A DNA stretch of 64,000 nt from Schistosoma mansoni (Eukaryota; Platyhelminthes; Trematoda; Strigeidida; Schistosomatidae): contig NC_031495.1 of the NCBI RefSeq assembly GCF_000237925.1, forward strand, positions 49,145,925 to 49,209,924, given 5' to 3'. The translations under genes and the position numbers were made by a program. Below are positions 39,301-49,520 of the stretch, piece by piece; position 1 is the stretch's first letter, and each line of letters begins with the position of its first letter. The notes under the pieces were generated by a model. That model saw nothing but the letters and a program-made list of their open reading frames with translations. It made no database searches and had not been told where the DNA came from.

Positions 39301-42025
39301 TTAGCAACCGTATTTAGTAAGAGAGAACCTTGCTCAAAAAACGCTAACCAGAAATAGTCATTTAAACCATTTAAACTCTGCCCTGGGATTTGAAAGGTCT
39401 TCATATAGAAACGTTATGATACTTAATGGTGGAAGCTGTGATTCTTCGAAAGCCACGAAGTTTATCCCTCTTCTTACAATCAGAATAGGAATTAATATAG
39501 GTACATGGAATGTCGGGAAAATATAACAGACTGGAACGATCATCCAAATGGCGACAGAAATGCAATGGGATCTACTATAATTAAGTGAAGTCCATTGAAC
39601 ACAAGTTTTACAGAGAAGATTAGCTTTGAGAGAGGTCAGTCAGTCAGTCAGCGACAACGTAGGACCAGGCACATATATGCATCGGTCCAAGTTGCCATAC
39701 CTCGTTAGCACAACAAGATGAACACCGGATTCATAGAAGTAATTAATTTAGTGGTGGTAGTATATAAAGAAAGGTTGTATATAAGGATATAGTAGGAAAA
39801 AAGTTATGAAGCAATTTTAATCTCAAGGTTTAAGGGAAGATAAAGAGTGTATACACCTACGCCATTGTGATCGATTCTGAGCCAAGTCACTTAGAGTCTC
39901 CAACCATTGGGTACAATAGTCGCGTTGACCCCAACCAAGTAGTCTGCATCTACCAACATGGCTCAGACTAGAAGTTAGTGACTTCAAGCACTGATGCCAT
40001 GTTTTGGTTTGGCTGCCCCTAACTCTCTTCCAACCATCCCCTACACTAGTCAACATTGCGCGTCGTGGTAATCGGTGTTCAGGCATACGTAACACGTGGC
40101 ACAACCATCTCAGTCGATGAAGATTCATGACCTCATCAACTGATTTACCATCATTCGGGAGAGGAGGTACTGTTGTATATTGATCATAAGGAAGAAAATA
40201 TTCTCGCACAGGGAGTTAGTCTGGTGGTATTCAAAAAAGCACTAAAAGAACTTATAGAATATGAATCACATGGCTGAAAGATTAAAGCATCCGTCCTGTA
40301 AAACAAGGAAGGAAGGGATTAGAATGAATGTTACTCAGTGCTACGCACCCACGAACAATAGCAACGAAGAGGCTGCAGTGCATTTGAGGGGACTGTTCAG
40401 GAAAGTATCTGACTATCATGATAGAGAACCTGGACACGAAGGTCGAAATAGACAACACCGGGTATGAAGCCGTGATAGCGCGACATGAACTGTTATAAAG
40501 GAACGGAAAAATAGGTACATCTTTGCTTTCAATAATATGGTTGTAGGTGGAAAAATTTTCCTGACAAACGCGTGCTTAAAGCTACAGGGATGTCACTGGA
40601 CCACACTACAGAGAACGAGAGCAATAACATCTGCATAAATTAAAAACTCAGGTTCATGGAATACGTAGGAATAAATAGAGGGATGTATATAGCTTCATAT
40701 CAACACCTCGTGGTGGCCGAGCTAAACCTGAAGTCAAAGAAGCATTAGATAATTGTCAAGGAGCACTACAAAGTCAAATATAGCCTCCCGTCGAGGTACT
40801 AACATACTCAGCGAATTCAAGATAACTCTTAGTAACAAGTTCTAAGGCTGACAAGATCTCCTAGAAAGTGAAGAAACCACTGTGGAGGACAACTGAGGAG
40901 AGAATAAAGAAGCAACAATTTTGATATGTAAGGAGGTGCTAGGGAGCAAGAGTTACCAACATAAAGAATTGATTTCTATTGATACTCTGACCAAGATTCA
41001 AGATAAGAAGAACTAGAAGACTGCATTCAGCAACAATCGCACAACAGCAGGGGCGATCAAGCCTCAGGCTGGATGTACAGAATCAAACAAACAAACGAAG
41101 CGAATTAAGTCTGAAAAGAGTAAGTATTTAGAAGACCTAACAATGACATCAGAAAAAGCTGTAGGAGAGGGAAATATGGGACAACTATATGATACAATGA
41201 AGACGCTAGTTGGAAAATATAGTAAACCAAAGTGAACTATCAAGGACAGAGAAAACAGACCTATCATTGAGATTCAAGCACAGAGGAATAGATGGATAGA
41301 ACACTTTGAAGAACTCTTAAATAGGTCAGCCTCACTAAACCCACTGACCATCGAAGCAGCACACGCAGACCTTATAGATGTTATCTCACAAACAACCGGA
41401 GAAATCAGCATAGACATCGGACAAATCGAGAGGGGGAGAGCAACAGGACCGAACAACATATTAGCCTAAACACTGAAGTCAGACATAGAGGTAATTACAT
41501 TAATGTTCTGTGCTCCCTTCAGGAAAATTTGGGAAAAGGAACTAGTGATTGTATACTAACTTGGTCATTTTGCTTCGGCGTTAGACCCAGTTCATTCACA
41601 TTTCTAAGGGTAATACAATACAATTTTAAATGTTTAACATTATATTCAGGTTATATTTTGCGTTTGTAAACTTGAGAAGCTTGATCGTTTCAATGAAATC
41701 AGTAATTTATAATGACTGTTTCTATTCGTGCATATTTTGAACTATATTCGAAGTATATTTCTTATATATTTCTTTTTCATCCCTTTTTTTCTCAAAGCTC
41801 ACTTTTAGATGAAAACGTGGTGGGTTATCGTTGTTCACTCTAGCTTTATACCTCCCTCCCCTGCTTCTTACCCTTTCCTCCCTATCCAACGTACTCTGTT
41901 CGAATCCTGTGAATCATTTGATGTTTATTATATTCTACACTTCTATTATTGTTTTTTTTGTTTCCAGTCTATTTGCTAAATTTGTGCATTATCAACAAAT
42001 CTATACAGATGTTTCAGAAATATGA
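24142..42025 (+). CDS. GPR180: GPR180-like seven-transmembrane protein, seven exons (5' end missing)
   Basis: Exons: 24142-24331, 28284-28620, 29981-30254, 31423-31905, 34294-34585, 38783-38846, 41968-42025; together about 565 residues ending in TGA. All joins keep frame. An N-terminal luminal domain (HLKGKWD, RYLFLTKFGFQ, GYIYG) with N-glycosylation sites and PRYWYLSLVAC precedes seven hydrophobic segments. Comparable GPR180 blocks are the xGxG loop after helix 2 (FSFDGRGLG), LLLALRICL, and a C-terminus with two aromatic residues before the last ~15 residues. GPR180 (intimal-thickness-related receptor) and TMEM145 share the domain; the C-terminus fits GPR180 better. The helix 3-4 loop is much longer than in vertebrates (about 65 residues). 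Introns 1, 5 and 6 hold LINEs, LTRs and hammerhead elements. Confidence 0.8.
24930..25330 (-). mobile_element. Possible 3' tail of the RTE-like copy that follows
   Basis: The minus strand reads LVEVQEMVQHSGQRHYQIW then RIKARGDPAVTFFTFF, and then a pyrimidine-rich tail. Its position directly downstream of the RTE transcriptase fragment and the AQNR-type W..R pattern suggest LINE origin, but I could not align it to the C-terminal tails elsewhere in the window. Confidence 0.35.
25340..27860 (-). mobile_element. RTE-like LINE copy in intron 1 of the GPR180-like gene
   Basis: From right to left on the minus strand: a 5' region (27799-27397) with GPVDTVSHFSYILGHF; an endonuclease (27335-26237) with NIDVCCLSETRIQDSDEV, DIVVLAGDLNAQVGRLG, SRRSDNGDYLLQLC and WTQIDQIAIS; and a transcriptase start (26050-25367) with KNGGDFPANELTTLFTKVW, IVPIFKKGSLRSCNNYRG and EEQAGFRSH. 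It is less decayed than the 10850-13435 copy but still has frame breaks and ends before the catalytic YADD. An LTR-like piece is inserted in the endonuclease at 26718-27076. It is antisense to the host gene. Confidence 0.85.
26718..27076 (+). mobile_element. 359-base LTR-like insertion inside the RTE endonuclease, with ACTG duplication
   Basis: The endonuclease frame reads correctly (VDWIPINSAVRLENSIK on the minus strand) if 26718-27076 and one of the flanking ACTG copies (26714-26717, 27077-27080) are removed, so the boundaries and the 4-base target duplication are exact. The insert starts TGAGGATGG and ends CATGACCG, and has CCAAT boxes and an ACTATAAATA motif near 26905, as an LTR promoter would. 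It resembles 33700-33850 around the TATA region. A solo LTR is the best reading; the terminal CG rather than CA is atypical. Confidence 0.65.
28284..28620 (+). CDS. GPR180: GPR180-like gene, exon encoding the luminal domain
   Basis: Acceptor CCTCACAG ends at 28283. It encodes QNVTDIATLVLVDGEF, IMDLYGNATKSIW and ends in VVQDLRQPR. The donor chosen is the weak GTTCGT at 28621, because only it keeps frame with the next exon and yields PRYWYLSLVAC; the stronger-looking GTATAA at 28625 would break the frame. It has seven cysteine codons, some probably in disulfides. Confidence 0.7.
29981..30254 (+). CDS. GPR180: GPR180-like gene, exon ending in helix 1
   Basis: Acceptor ATAAAG ends at 29980 and donor GTACGT starts at 30255. 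It encodes WYLSLVACKRN, a serine-rich stretch, IYDIWLVNGEP, HHFSFETHGIAHMFF and the first membrane helix FFIFLSLYIILNITAH. Phase 0 at the end. Confidence 0.75.
31423..31905 (+). CDS. GPR180: GPR180-like gene, exon with helices 2-4
   Basis: Acceptor TTATACAG ends at 31422 and donor GTGAGT starts at 31906. It encodes helix 2 (THLWLASLGTLLAAVHWGVF), the FDGRGLG loop, helix 3 (ADSVFLAVLLCTCQMGF), a cysteine/serine-rich loop of about 65 residues, and helix 4 (YMILLVTLLVGVKTLLYIW). 161 codons, phase 0 at both ends. Confidence 0.85.
33600..33995 (+). mobile_element. Possible solo LTR in intron 4 of the GPR180-like gene
   Basis: The block has ATCCAATCAGCGC followed by AAAAACTATAAATATAC, the same spacing of CCAAT and TATA motifs as in the insertion at 26718-27076. 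Boundaries and target duplication are not clear. Confidence 0.35.
34294..34585 (+). CDS. GPR180: GPR180-like gene, exon with helices 5-6
   Basis: Acceptor TGTCTTTTAG ends at 34293 and donor GTAAGT starts at 34586. It encodes FDRDPVIDFSVWNTVPG, helix 5 (CLLLALRICLVFWILVVV), a short loop, and helix 6 (YLLWIVILPLVVFIG) ending SVSPLWRTKTIS. Phase 1 at the end. Confidence 0.85.
35866..35911 (-). ncRNA. Hammerhead ribozyme, intact core, minus strand
   Basis: On the minus strand: stem I GCACUG, then CUGAGGA (fits CUGANGA), stem II GUCU..GGAC (one U-G pair), GAAA, a two-pair stem III (AC..GU) with loop GGCC, the cleavage triplet GUC, and CAGUGC to close stem I. All catalytic positions (C3, G5, A6, G8, A9, G12, A13, A14) are present. 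Confidence 0.8.
36099..36144 (+). ncRNA. Hammerhead ribozyme, intact core, plus strand
   Basis: Stem I GCACUG (36099-36104) pairs with CAGUGC (36139-36144). CUGAGGA is 36105-36111, stem II GUUC/GGAC has one U-G pair, GAAA is 36127-36130, and cleavage is expected after C36138 in GUC. It is transcribed in the same direction as the GPR180-like gene, so the pre-mRNA intron would contain it. Confidence 0.82.
36962..37460 (+). mobile_element. RTE-like LINE, 3' end fragment
   Basis: It reads ARRAMFYDVGVGWKKARGGQT, KSLTIGLSHAGRCRLPGW, WLETLNDMAQNRLQWRRC and IHSLCSSKF and then a 3' untranslated part ending in TGACTGACTGACTGA. The short tandem TGAC tail is typical of RTE 3' ends. It lies in intron 5 of the GPR180-like gene, in sense orientation, and is 5'-truncated. 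Confidence 0.8.
38783..38846 (+). CDS. GPR180: GPR180-like gene, short exon with helix 7
   Basis: Acceptor TTTCATTTTAG ends at 38782 and donor GTAAGT starts at 38847. With the carried base it encodes IICFSTDYVAAVAYACLLWR. The 64-base length fits the phases on both sides (2 in, 2 out), and only this frame is open. It is too short for most gene finders. Confidence 0.75.
39200..41546 (+). mobile_element. SR2-like RTE LINE copy (endonuclease to start of transcriptase), interrupted
   Basis: The 5' part reads INIGTWNVGK then LSEVH.TQVLQRRLALRE (39500-39615), resumes at about 40166 with DHKEENILAQGVSLVVFKKA, ESHG, KKEGIRMNVTQCYAPTNN and NRWIEHFEELLNR, and stops at FRKIWEKEL near 41546. This is the order of SR2-type RTE endonuclease, linker and the start of the reverse transcriptase. 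Many stops and shifts are present. It lies in intron 6 of the GPR180-like gene and is interrupted by the insertion at 39630-40165. Confidence 0.8.
39630..40165 (-). mobile_element. 5'-truncated RTE-like LINE inserted into the SR2-like copy
   Basis: The minus strand reads DEVMNLHRLRWLCHVLRM, PEHRLPRRAMLTSVGDGW, KSLTSSLSHVGRCRLLGWG, ETLSDLAQNRSQWRRC and ends in a (GTCA)n-type tail at 39639. The SR2-like frame continues on both sides. GAGAGAGGT on the left (from 39612) and GAGAGGAGGT on the right (near 40160) look like an imperfect target duplication. This is the best-preserved C-terminal tail of this LINE family in the window. Confidence 0.75.
41968..42025 (+). CDS. GPR180: GPR180-like gene, last exon
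   Basis: A strong acceptor (poly-T then GTTTCCAG) ends at 41967. In the phase demanded by the previous exon it reads LFAKFVHYQQIYTDVSEI then TGA. The length and spacing of aromatic residues resemble the end of vertebrate GPR180. This exon is inferred from phase, acceptor quality and position. Confidence 0.65.
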
Positions 42026-44399
42026 TTTTTTGTGCTGATACCATGTGAATTACACTCATTATTTGCGATTTTGGAATTTCACGATGTATGTTCATTGTTT
42101 TCTTTCTTCACTTCCATTTTCCTATTAGTGGATTGCCAATCCTTTTCTTCTCCTTTTTCGTCAGTGTTCTTCATTATTTATACTTTATAAATACTTATTT
42201 TTATAGTGTTGTCTAATTCACAAGTTAATTGAGACTTTATATTTTTGCTCACAGACTAATAACAATTGATTGTGTGACTAATTATTGCATAACAGATCAG
42301 TGGATTTGGGTTTTCGCACTTTATGTATTTAACTATGACAGTGGTGATATGACCTAACTTTAAATATAATGTACATTTTTAAAAAAATTCGGTAAACAGT
42401 TCACAATACACGTGATACTATTACTTTGTACATTTTCGGATTATAATTTATTTATTAAATTGTATTGAATTGATTGAGAAGCGGTTTATTTAGTACACTT
42501 ATTATTGTTTCTTAGGGAAAGGCACATTGTACACATGTATTCTCTATAGTAGACTGTTTTCTTTAGAGTTAACCACTATTTAACTAAAGAAACTATACGA
42601 ACATTGAGTATAATTTATTTCCTGGTCATATAAATGAAAAATGGTGTACAAGTAATACGTTTTTAAAGCTAATTTTATCCAACATATCAACTGCTTTTAT
42701 TACATTACTCAGGTTTCCAAAACTAGACAGAAACTGACTGACAAAAGTGAACAAAGCAACTTGTTTTGAAGTGATGAATGTACTAGTCTTAAATTAATTA
42801 TTTAGTGGTAGACTATTGTGTTTAATCACTTCACAATACGGACAGACCTAATTTTTAACAGATAACATTGTCAAATTAATTAATACATGCCTCATTTTGG
42901 CCTTTGTAAAATATTATAATTATAGACCTAATTTTATTGGTCGCGTTTGAGTCCCCTAGATTAGCATAATCCTTCTTAACTTCAGATATATCTTATTGAA
43001 TAGTACCGATTAGCTCGAAACCTAGTTCTCGGGGTTCCTGTTCATTGCTTCCAGCCACCTAGGATAATCAGGGTTTGGGTTTCATCGCGTACTCAAATAC
43101 CACTGTGTGTAACCCATATAAATTATTTTAGTACTTCTAAATACCAAACCTTTATTCTTTTAATCTGGAGTGATTTCACTTTGAATTAATCTGTTGGAGA
43201 ACGATATCTCTAAACGTCTTGTGTACTACGGGATGTCATTTCTTTTTTATCCATATTTTAAAGCTGTGCTTACTTTAGAAACGATATCGCTGCTAATTGT
43301 ATACTGACTACTAAAAAAAGATAGATGATATTTTGGCTTTTGTAACAACGTTATATAAGCTCTATATGTTAGTAACTTATGTAAACTACGTTTGTCAGGA
43401 ACTATATCAATAACACATCTTCAAAAGTGAGTTTTACGGTTTACAATTTACAACATTACCGTTTAGATGAGCAGAATGTTTACTGACTACTCCACGTTTG
43501 ATGTGTGCCATAAGCAGTCTATCTTTTCGTAAAAGACTTAAAAATTGAGTCATGCAACCCTCCTTAATCTTGTGTTTTTAAGACCCAATTATAAGTATTG
43601 AATGAATCCATTTATTAATGCCTATCTTACGGATATCTAGGAAGGATTAATTAATTCAGTGTAATCGGCCATTTCTTTAGCAAATATGAAAGCTAAACTT
43701 TAAAAATATGACTAGTTTATTTTCAGCTGGCAAAGCGGAGTCGACTTATTTAAGATTCCTATTTATTCAGACTTAAGTACTCATCATTGCTTTTAGCTTG
43801 ATGTGGATGAACTAAATCCTAAGGATGTATTGGTCGCATGATTTAGATTCCCTAACATTGCTGATCCATTGTGCCTTTGACTGTGTTGAATAGGGAAATG
43901 AAAGTGGAGGCTAAAGAATAAGTATTTTAGTTTGTAGATAAATCCACAAGCAAAAACAAGCTAGTAATAGTTGAGTTTAACAAAACAATATGTTGTCCAC
44001 TTTGCCGTCATCTACTTGAAAAAATAATTGGATGGTGGATAAATAACTAGTTGTAGCGCTCCCTGTTAGGATACCCTTTTACGACCATGATACAAAAATG
44101 ATTCAACAATGTCTGATGAATAGTCAAACAGAAAAACAACTGGAGCAAGAGCTTTACATAGTCAAAACACGAGCCTGAGTGCCTGGCCAAGCCTTGTTCA
44201 TAAGACGTTAAAGTAATTAATCATGAGGTGTGTTAAATATGTTAGGAAACACATAGAACTAGAATACCATCAATAAATCATAGAGATAAAGAATCTGTTA
44301 ATTACAGAGGGGAGGGGGTTTGACGATCGAGTAAAAAATAGGTGTGTAAAGTATGAGTGCATTAAATAGGTCAGATGATAAGTGGATAGAGAGTGTTCA
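42026..44399. other. 3' flank of the GPR180-like gene, nothing else recognised
   Basis: AT-rich sequence without a clear canonical AATAAA close to the stop codon; ATTAAA occurs near 42455. No gene or shared repeat was found. Confidence 0.4.
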
Positions 44400-44630
44400 G
44401 CATTATAAGCAAAGATAGATAGTGGCTAGCAGTGGAATCCAGGACACGCGTTTCGTTCTATTTGGGGCTCGTCAACTGGATGTACCTGCATCTCAGAGTT
44501 GATGTTCACTCTGGGACTCGAACCCAGATGTTTAGGACTGCAATTGATCAGTCTCTTATTGGGATATGTGCATACTGTGCGTATTGCCTCGATATAGCCT
44601 TAATTCAATGGGAAGATTCAAACAAACAAT
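44400..44630 (-). mobile_element. Sm-alpha-type SINE-like repeat with B box and dead hammerhead
   Basis: On the minus strand it runs from AATCTTCCCATTG through GCACAGTATGCACATA to GGGTTCGAGTCCCAGAG, a good Pol III B box, then the hammerhead and GCTAGCCACTATCTATC. This is the layout of the schistosome Sm-alpha family. The hammerhead (44481-44438) reads UUGACGA instead of CUGACGA, and stem II (GCCC/GAAC) has two mismatches, so it should not cleave. Confidence 0.8.
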
Positions 44631-45084
44631 ATCAAGTGGTATTCAACATTGACTATATGTTTTCTTAGCTGGGGTGGGTTTCTATCGTCTGACTACATAT
44701 CGTTTAGTAGTTAACCGATAGCTTACGGGTTGATTACGGAATTTGTTTTTATTACCTCTGCTTTAAGAAACAATACTGTCTTCATGGGGTTTCACAAATG
44801 TTTCCTACCAAGTCTGCCACGCTTTTTGATAATAACGAACTAGTGTAGCGAAGTTTAGCTTTTCAAGAAATGATCATACTTGACAAGAAGTCATCAAGGC
44901 GATCAGACTAAAGTAAGTGGTTTTAAATAGAAAAAAAAATATGCCCCACTCACCTCAGGTCCGAAAATGTATTTAAATTAGTGTTTAGGTAGATATAATA
45001 CCTCACAATAAAAACTAATAAGAATAATTTCACATGGATGGAATCTGAAAAGCTAAGGTGATGACTACTACTAATTTACTACAT

Positions 45085-45418
45085 TAGTCAGTGTCGAATA
45101 AAGAGAGCTGGTAAGAACTAGGAATGTATTGTAGCTGTAAATAATTCCCCAAAATCAATAGCTCATTAAGTGTTCGACATTGGATGCTGACCACGTTGTT
45201 TAAGTGGACTTGTTTAACTGAAGGCTTTCGGTCATGCATCCGTACCAGATCACGTTGCAACTCGGCGTGGGACACAGCTCCTACGTTTCCATAGTCAGCT
45301 AAGAACGAACGCCTCTCGATATATTGGTAACGTATCAAATATATCTTTCCTACCTCTTCTCGTCTGACTTCTGATTTCCTTTGGCCGGGAACGATCGAAT
45401 ATAGAAGGTACTACTGGT
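45085..45418 (-). repeat. Unclassified ~320-base dispersed repeat, copy 3
   Basis: The complement matches copies 1 and 2 from ACCTTCTATATT to the TTTGGGG block. It keeps an 84-codon open frame on the minus strand, the longest in the family, including RYQYIERRSFLADYGNVG and VVSIQCRTLNELLILG. Confidence 0.7.
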
Positions 45419-47089
45419 CGCTAGTTGTTAAACTAGAATACTAGTCGTATCATCAGTATAATTTATTTCTCTGACAAATCCATAAACAGTAAGGAAATTA
45501 TCAATCAACAGGGAAAACAAATATACATTTTCAATAATAATAATACTGATTATTCAAACTTCTATAAGTCAATACTTGTACTTATTAATCTAATGTAGTC
45601 GAAACAAAATAGTCATTGTTTAAATAGAAGAAACATTTTAGACATATATATGCGCGATAAACTGTAAAGGCATTTATACTTGGAGACAACATCACTTGTC
45701 CTACGTTATGATTCACAGTTTTACTTTGTAAATGTTTTTCTTGTGATCTACGGTTTGTAATTACATTTTAAAAATAGCATAGTGATTATGACTTACTCAT
45801 TATTTTATTTGTTGAAATTTTCTAATACAACAATGAATTGTTAGTCACTATAATCTTAGATATATTATAACCAATTGTAATGGATAGCTCAGTATCGAAA
45901 CTGTTCTCTATTCGATAAAACAAAATATTTTCATGTCAGCACATGAATCGAAAAGTAACTTTCAATGTCTGGGATGTTCGTTGCCAAGTAACTTAATATC
46001 AATAAAAGATGTTTAAACTAAGACTTGTACAAATTCACCACAGTACGTTTCTCTTAATAAGTTCAAGTTTAGCCAAAAAATAAACAAGATTATTTCAATT
46101 TTTTGTTCAAGTGATTTACATCCAAAAAATTATTAATTCCTTCAATTAAAATTCATTCTTTATAAAGTGATGAGTTGTTAGATTGTGTAAAACTGTAACC
46201 CACTTCATTACTTTAATGACTGAGCATGAAGTTGGTACTAAACTAACTGTCATAGGTATCAATGTCGAGGTTATGAATGTATGTCTATTTACTAATAAAT
46301 CTTTGTACGTAGTTGTGGTTAGTTAGTTAAGGAATAATATTTTCAGGTATAGGGTTGTAGGCTAGAACAATTTAACTATCCATCATACAAAATTTATAAC
46401 TCATTGTTGATTATGCAAATATTTACTTGATATTACTTAGTTTTATTATTCTAATGTTGGAAAACATGAAGGTCTTAAAATATTCCATCAAAAAAACAAC
46501 AACTAGAACTATTGGACACCGTGGATTAGTTAAACTTCATCATTGAATTTTCTTCGAAATAAAACCTATAATCGACTTCTGCAGAAGTTCTGAACTCATC
46601 TAATGCACTTTATTGAGCAGGTTACATGCTTGGTGTCTGCCCAATAACTGCAATCAGTGATTGAAGACATAGTGTGACTTATTTTAAAGTTGGAATCGAG
46701 CAGGAGCATATACGTTTCATTTCTCCATGGGTTTTGAGTTTTATTATTATTAAATAAATTTTCTTTTTTAACCATATCCTCGATTTGTAATCATATTTAC
46801 TGTTATTAGTATAAAGATAATCTCGATTCCTGTAGAATTCATTTCGTAAACTTTATTTCATTATGCTCATTTGTTATAGGAACTTGGGCTGATTGTTAGT
46901 TTTACCGAGCTGTATTCTGATTATGACTACTAGAATAATTTTTAGAACAATACTTGAAAGCTTGTTTCGTGTCATTATAAAAGAATGATGTAATCCATGT
47001 ATGAGTTATTTAGTTTGTGTACTTATAAATTTGAATGAAGGAGCTCTAGTCTAAAGGTAGCCTAGCAGATGTTCTCGTTAAATATGCTA
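45419..47089. other. Intergenic stretch, nothing recognised
   Basis: AT-rich with no sustained open frame, domain or shared repeat. Confidence 0.4.
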
Positions 47090-47405
47090 CTAGTGTTTGG
47101 GTCTTGAAAACACCTTAACCAGTAACACCTTTTGTGATCGAAATATGCCAACTTAGTCAAATCAAATGTAAGAAGAGGAGAGGTTCAAAGACATATTTGA
47201 TTGACTATTGATATATCTAGGAGTGATCAATTTAGGCTGGATAGCGTTCGTAGAATATGTGTAGCACGGCGTACCCACTAGTTATCTGGTGCGGATGCGT
47301 GACAGAGCGCCTTCAACTAGTTAAGTCCATTCAAACTAATGCTTTCAACATCAAATGTCGAAGACTTACAGAGCCATTGATTTTGGGAATTTATCTACCG
47401 CTACA
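47090..47405 (+). repeat. Unclassified ~320-base dispersed repeat, copy 4
   Basis: It aligns along its length with copies 1 and 2 (for example CCAGTAACACCTT, TGACTATTGATATATC, TTACAGAGCCATTGATTTTG). It is more diverged than those two. The conserved 3' part reads FNIKCRRLTEPLILGIYLPL. Confidence 0.7.
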
Positions 47406-48362
47406 TCGTGATCACTGTTACGATGTTTCAGTTGATTTGATAAAATTCTGAAATAGTTCAAGATGGTTTTACTCATAATTTGCTAATGAAAATGATCCTC
47501 AAATTTTATGTATCAAAATACAGGATCACTGGCTGACTAAGTGTGTGAATATTGATCAGAAAATGAAGCTGTTATTTCGAATAGTGAATACCCAAAGAAA
47601 TTAGTACGATTCTGAGTTATCTATCCCAGAAAGTTAGTTAAAAATGAAAATGAAGGTCATTAAGCATAGAATGGTTATCCATTTCTGCTGATCGTAACAA
47701 ATTACATCTGAATTTGGCGAATTCATTAAAGCAAACCTCAGTAGACAGTTTAAGAAAGTTTTATTTATTTTTGTTTTTTATTGTAGTAAACTTAAAAACA
47801 GTTCTTTTTCTCTTAAAAGTAGATCTTAGTCATGTTGGAACCTAGACAGTGTTTAAATATTTTGAATCCAAATACTTCCAGACAAGTGTAGAGTTAGACA
47901 ACTCAGTGTTTACCATACATCAATTACGATAGAAATAACCATTTTCCTAAATACCCATCATTTGATAGGGTGGTTCTGTTTTTAAAGTAGTCAAATTTTG
48001 ACCAGCGGGTTACAGGATAGATCCCAACTCTATTTCATTTTGGACAGCCCCAAAAGAAATATGTGACTCTAACTCCGGTACCTAAGCCTATACCTGTTGA
48101 ATGATTTAAACACTGATTTTAGTGTTTGGAGCTTATTTTTCAACAAGTTTTACTAAAGATGTTTTTTGAACTATGAAATAATATTCTATGCTTCTTAAAG
48201 AATTCATCAACTAATCAGTACAAAATAAATAAAATAACCCATAAGTACACTTGTTTAAACCAATCGGAAGATTATTTTATTTCACCAGTTTCTATTCGTT
48301 TACTCCAACCAGTTATGCGCTGCATTCATTATACCATTATGCTCTTTGTTTATTGTATATAT

Positions 48363-48731
48363 TGTTAGATGTCGCTGGCTTTCATCACACTGTAGAAACG
48401 TCGAGTCGCAGTTGACTATGATCGTCACTACAGACCAATTACCAGGTTAAATCCCTCAGTAGGGTAAATATTAGAAGGACAGTTGTAGATTGTAGTTAGT
48501 ATATATTTGTTGGTGATTTCTTGATATCGAAATAATACCGAGATCGTTCCAAATTTTACAGGCGAGACTGCCGTGCGTATGTAAGTTCAAGGTCACAAAC
48601 GGCGGAAGTGTGTTTTTCGTACAGTTAAACAAAAAGGTACAGTAAAACAATCATTGGTACAGTTAGTTATAATAATAAATGTTTCCATTACACCAACCGG
48701 GTTCTCCTCATAAAAGTAGGTCACTACAACA
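48363..48731 (-). mobile_element. LTR of a Ty3/gypsy-like element (probably solo)
   Basis: It begins TGTTAGATGTC and ends CACTACAACA, giving inverted TGTT/AACA termini. The last ~110 bases match 51338-51444, beside the gypsy pol fragment, in the same orientation. No purine tract or clear target duplication is seen, so whether it belongs to that element or is independent is open. Confidence 0.6.
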
Positions 48732-49389
48732 CCTTGAATCATAAGTGTGATAATTAGAGATTTGGTTGTCATACTGGAATATAAACTTATCCAATGAATG
48801 ATGCATTTTAATTCATAAAGTGCATGATTGTTTATGATGATTGATTCAAATTACAATACCAATATTTTAATGGATATACTGAGGCTTGGAAGTTGCACAC
48901 TTTTTTCTTCAATGAGTAAGATTGTAATGGATGTCTTGTATGATGTCACAGCAGAATCAACTAGTTTTTCTACTTTTGTGCCTAGAGGCATTACGAAGAT
49001 GTGACGAACTTATAAGGTGCAGTTTGCCACACTGACAAAAGGGTTTGACGTCTGGTGATGGTTTTCATATGGAGTTAGGATTATTCAGTTGCTCATATTA
49101 GTTGAGATGATTAATTCATGAATATTAGTGATTGATAGATTTCTACTGTAAGCAAAAAAAAATCAGCTTATGTCTTCTTAATATCAACATAATCATAGTT
49201 AATATCTTTAAAAGCAGAGTAGACATCTTTTTAAGTTTGGGGATTATAAGAGGGTGTCTGAACAAGTTGCTACTCTTGTTTGTGAACAAGGATGAGTTTT
49301 TGAAGAAATGCCTGATCACTGCTTATGAAGATTGTTGAACTTGAAAGTTTGTAATCGAGACAGATCTTAGTTAGAGAACCTTTGAAATT

Positions 49390-49520
49390 TAGGAAACGCT
49401 GGACAGTTGTTTCATTTTAGTGTGGAATTCCTCAACAGCGACTAACGACGACACTACCTAGTATCAGGACTTAATGATCTCATTTCTAGTGCTTAACCTG
49501 TAGACCACTCACACGAAACC
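49390..49520 (-). mobile_element. Decayed tRNA-like/hammerhead element (family 2)
   Basis: On the minus strand a GTGGTCTACAGGTTAAGC tRNA-like part precedes a hammerhead at 49440-49397. The core reads UUGAGGA (C3 changed) while GAAA and GUC remain. Stem I is CGCUG/CAGCG, whereas other copies have CACUG/CAGUG, a paired change that keeps the stem. Confidence 0.6.
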
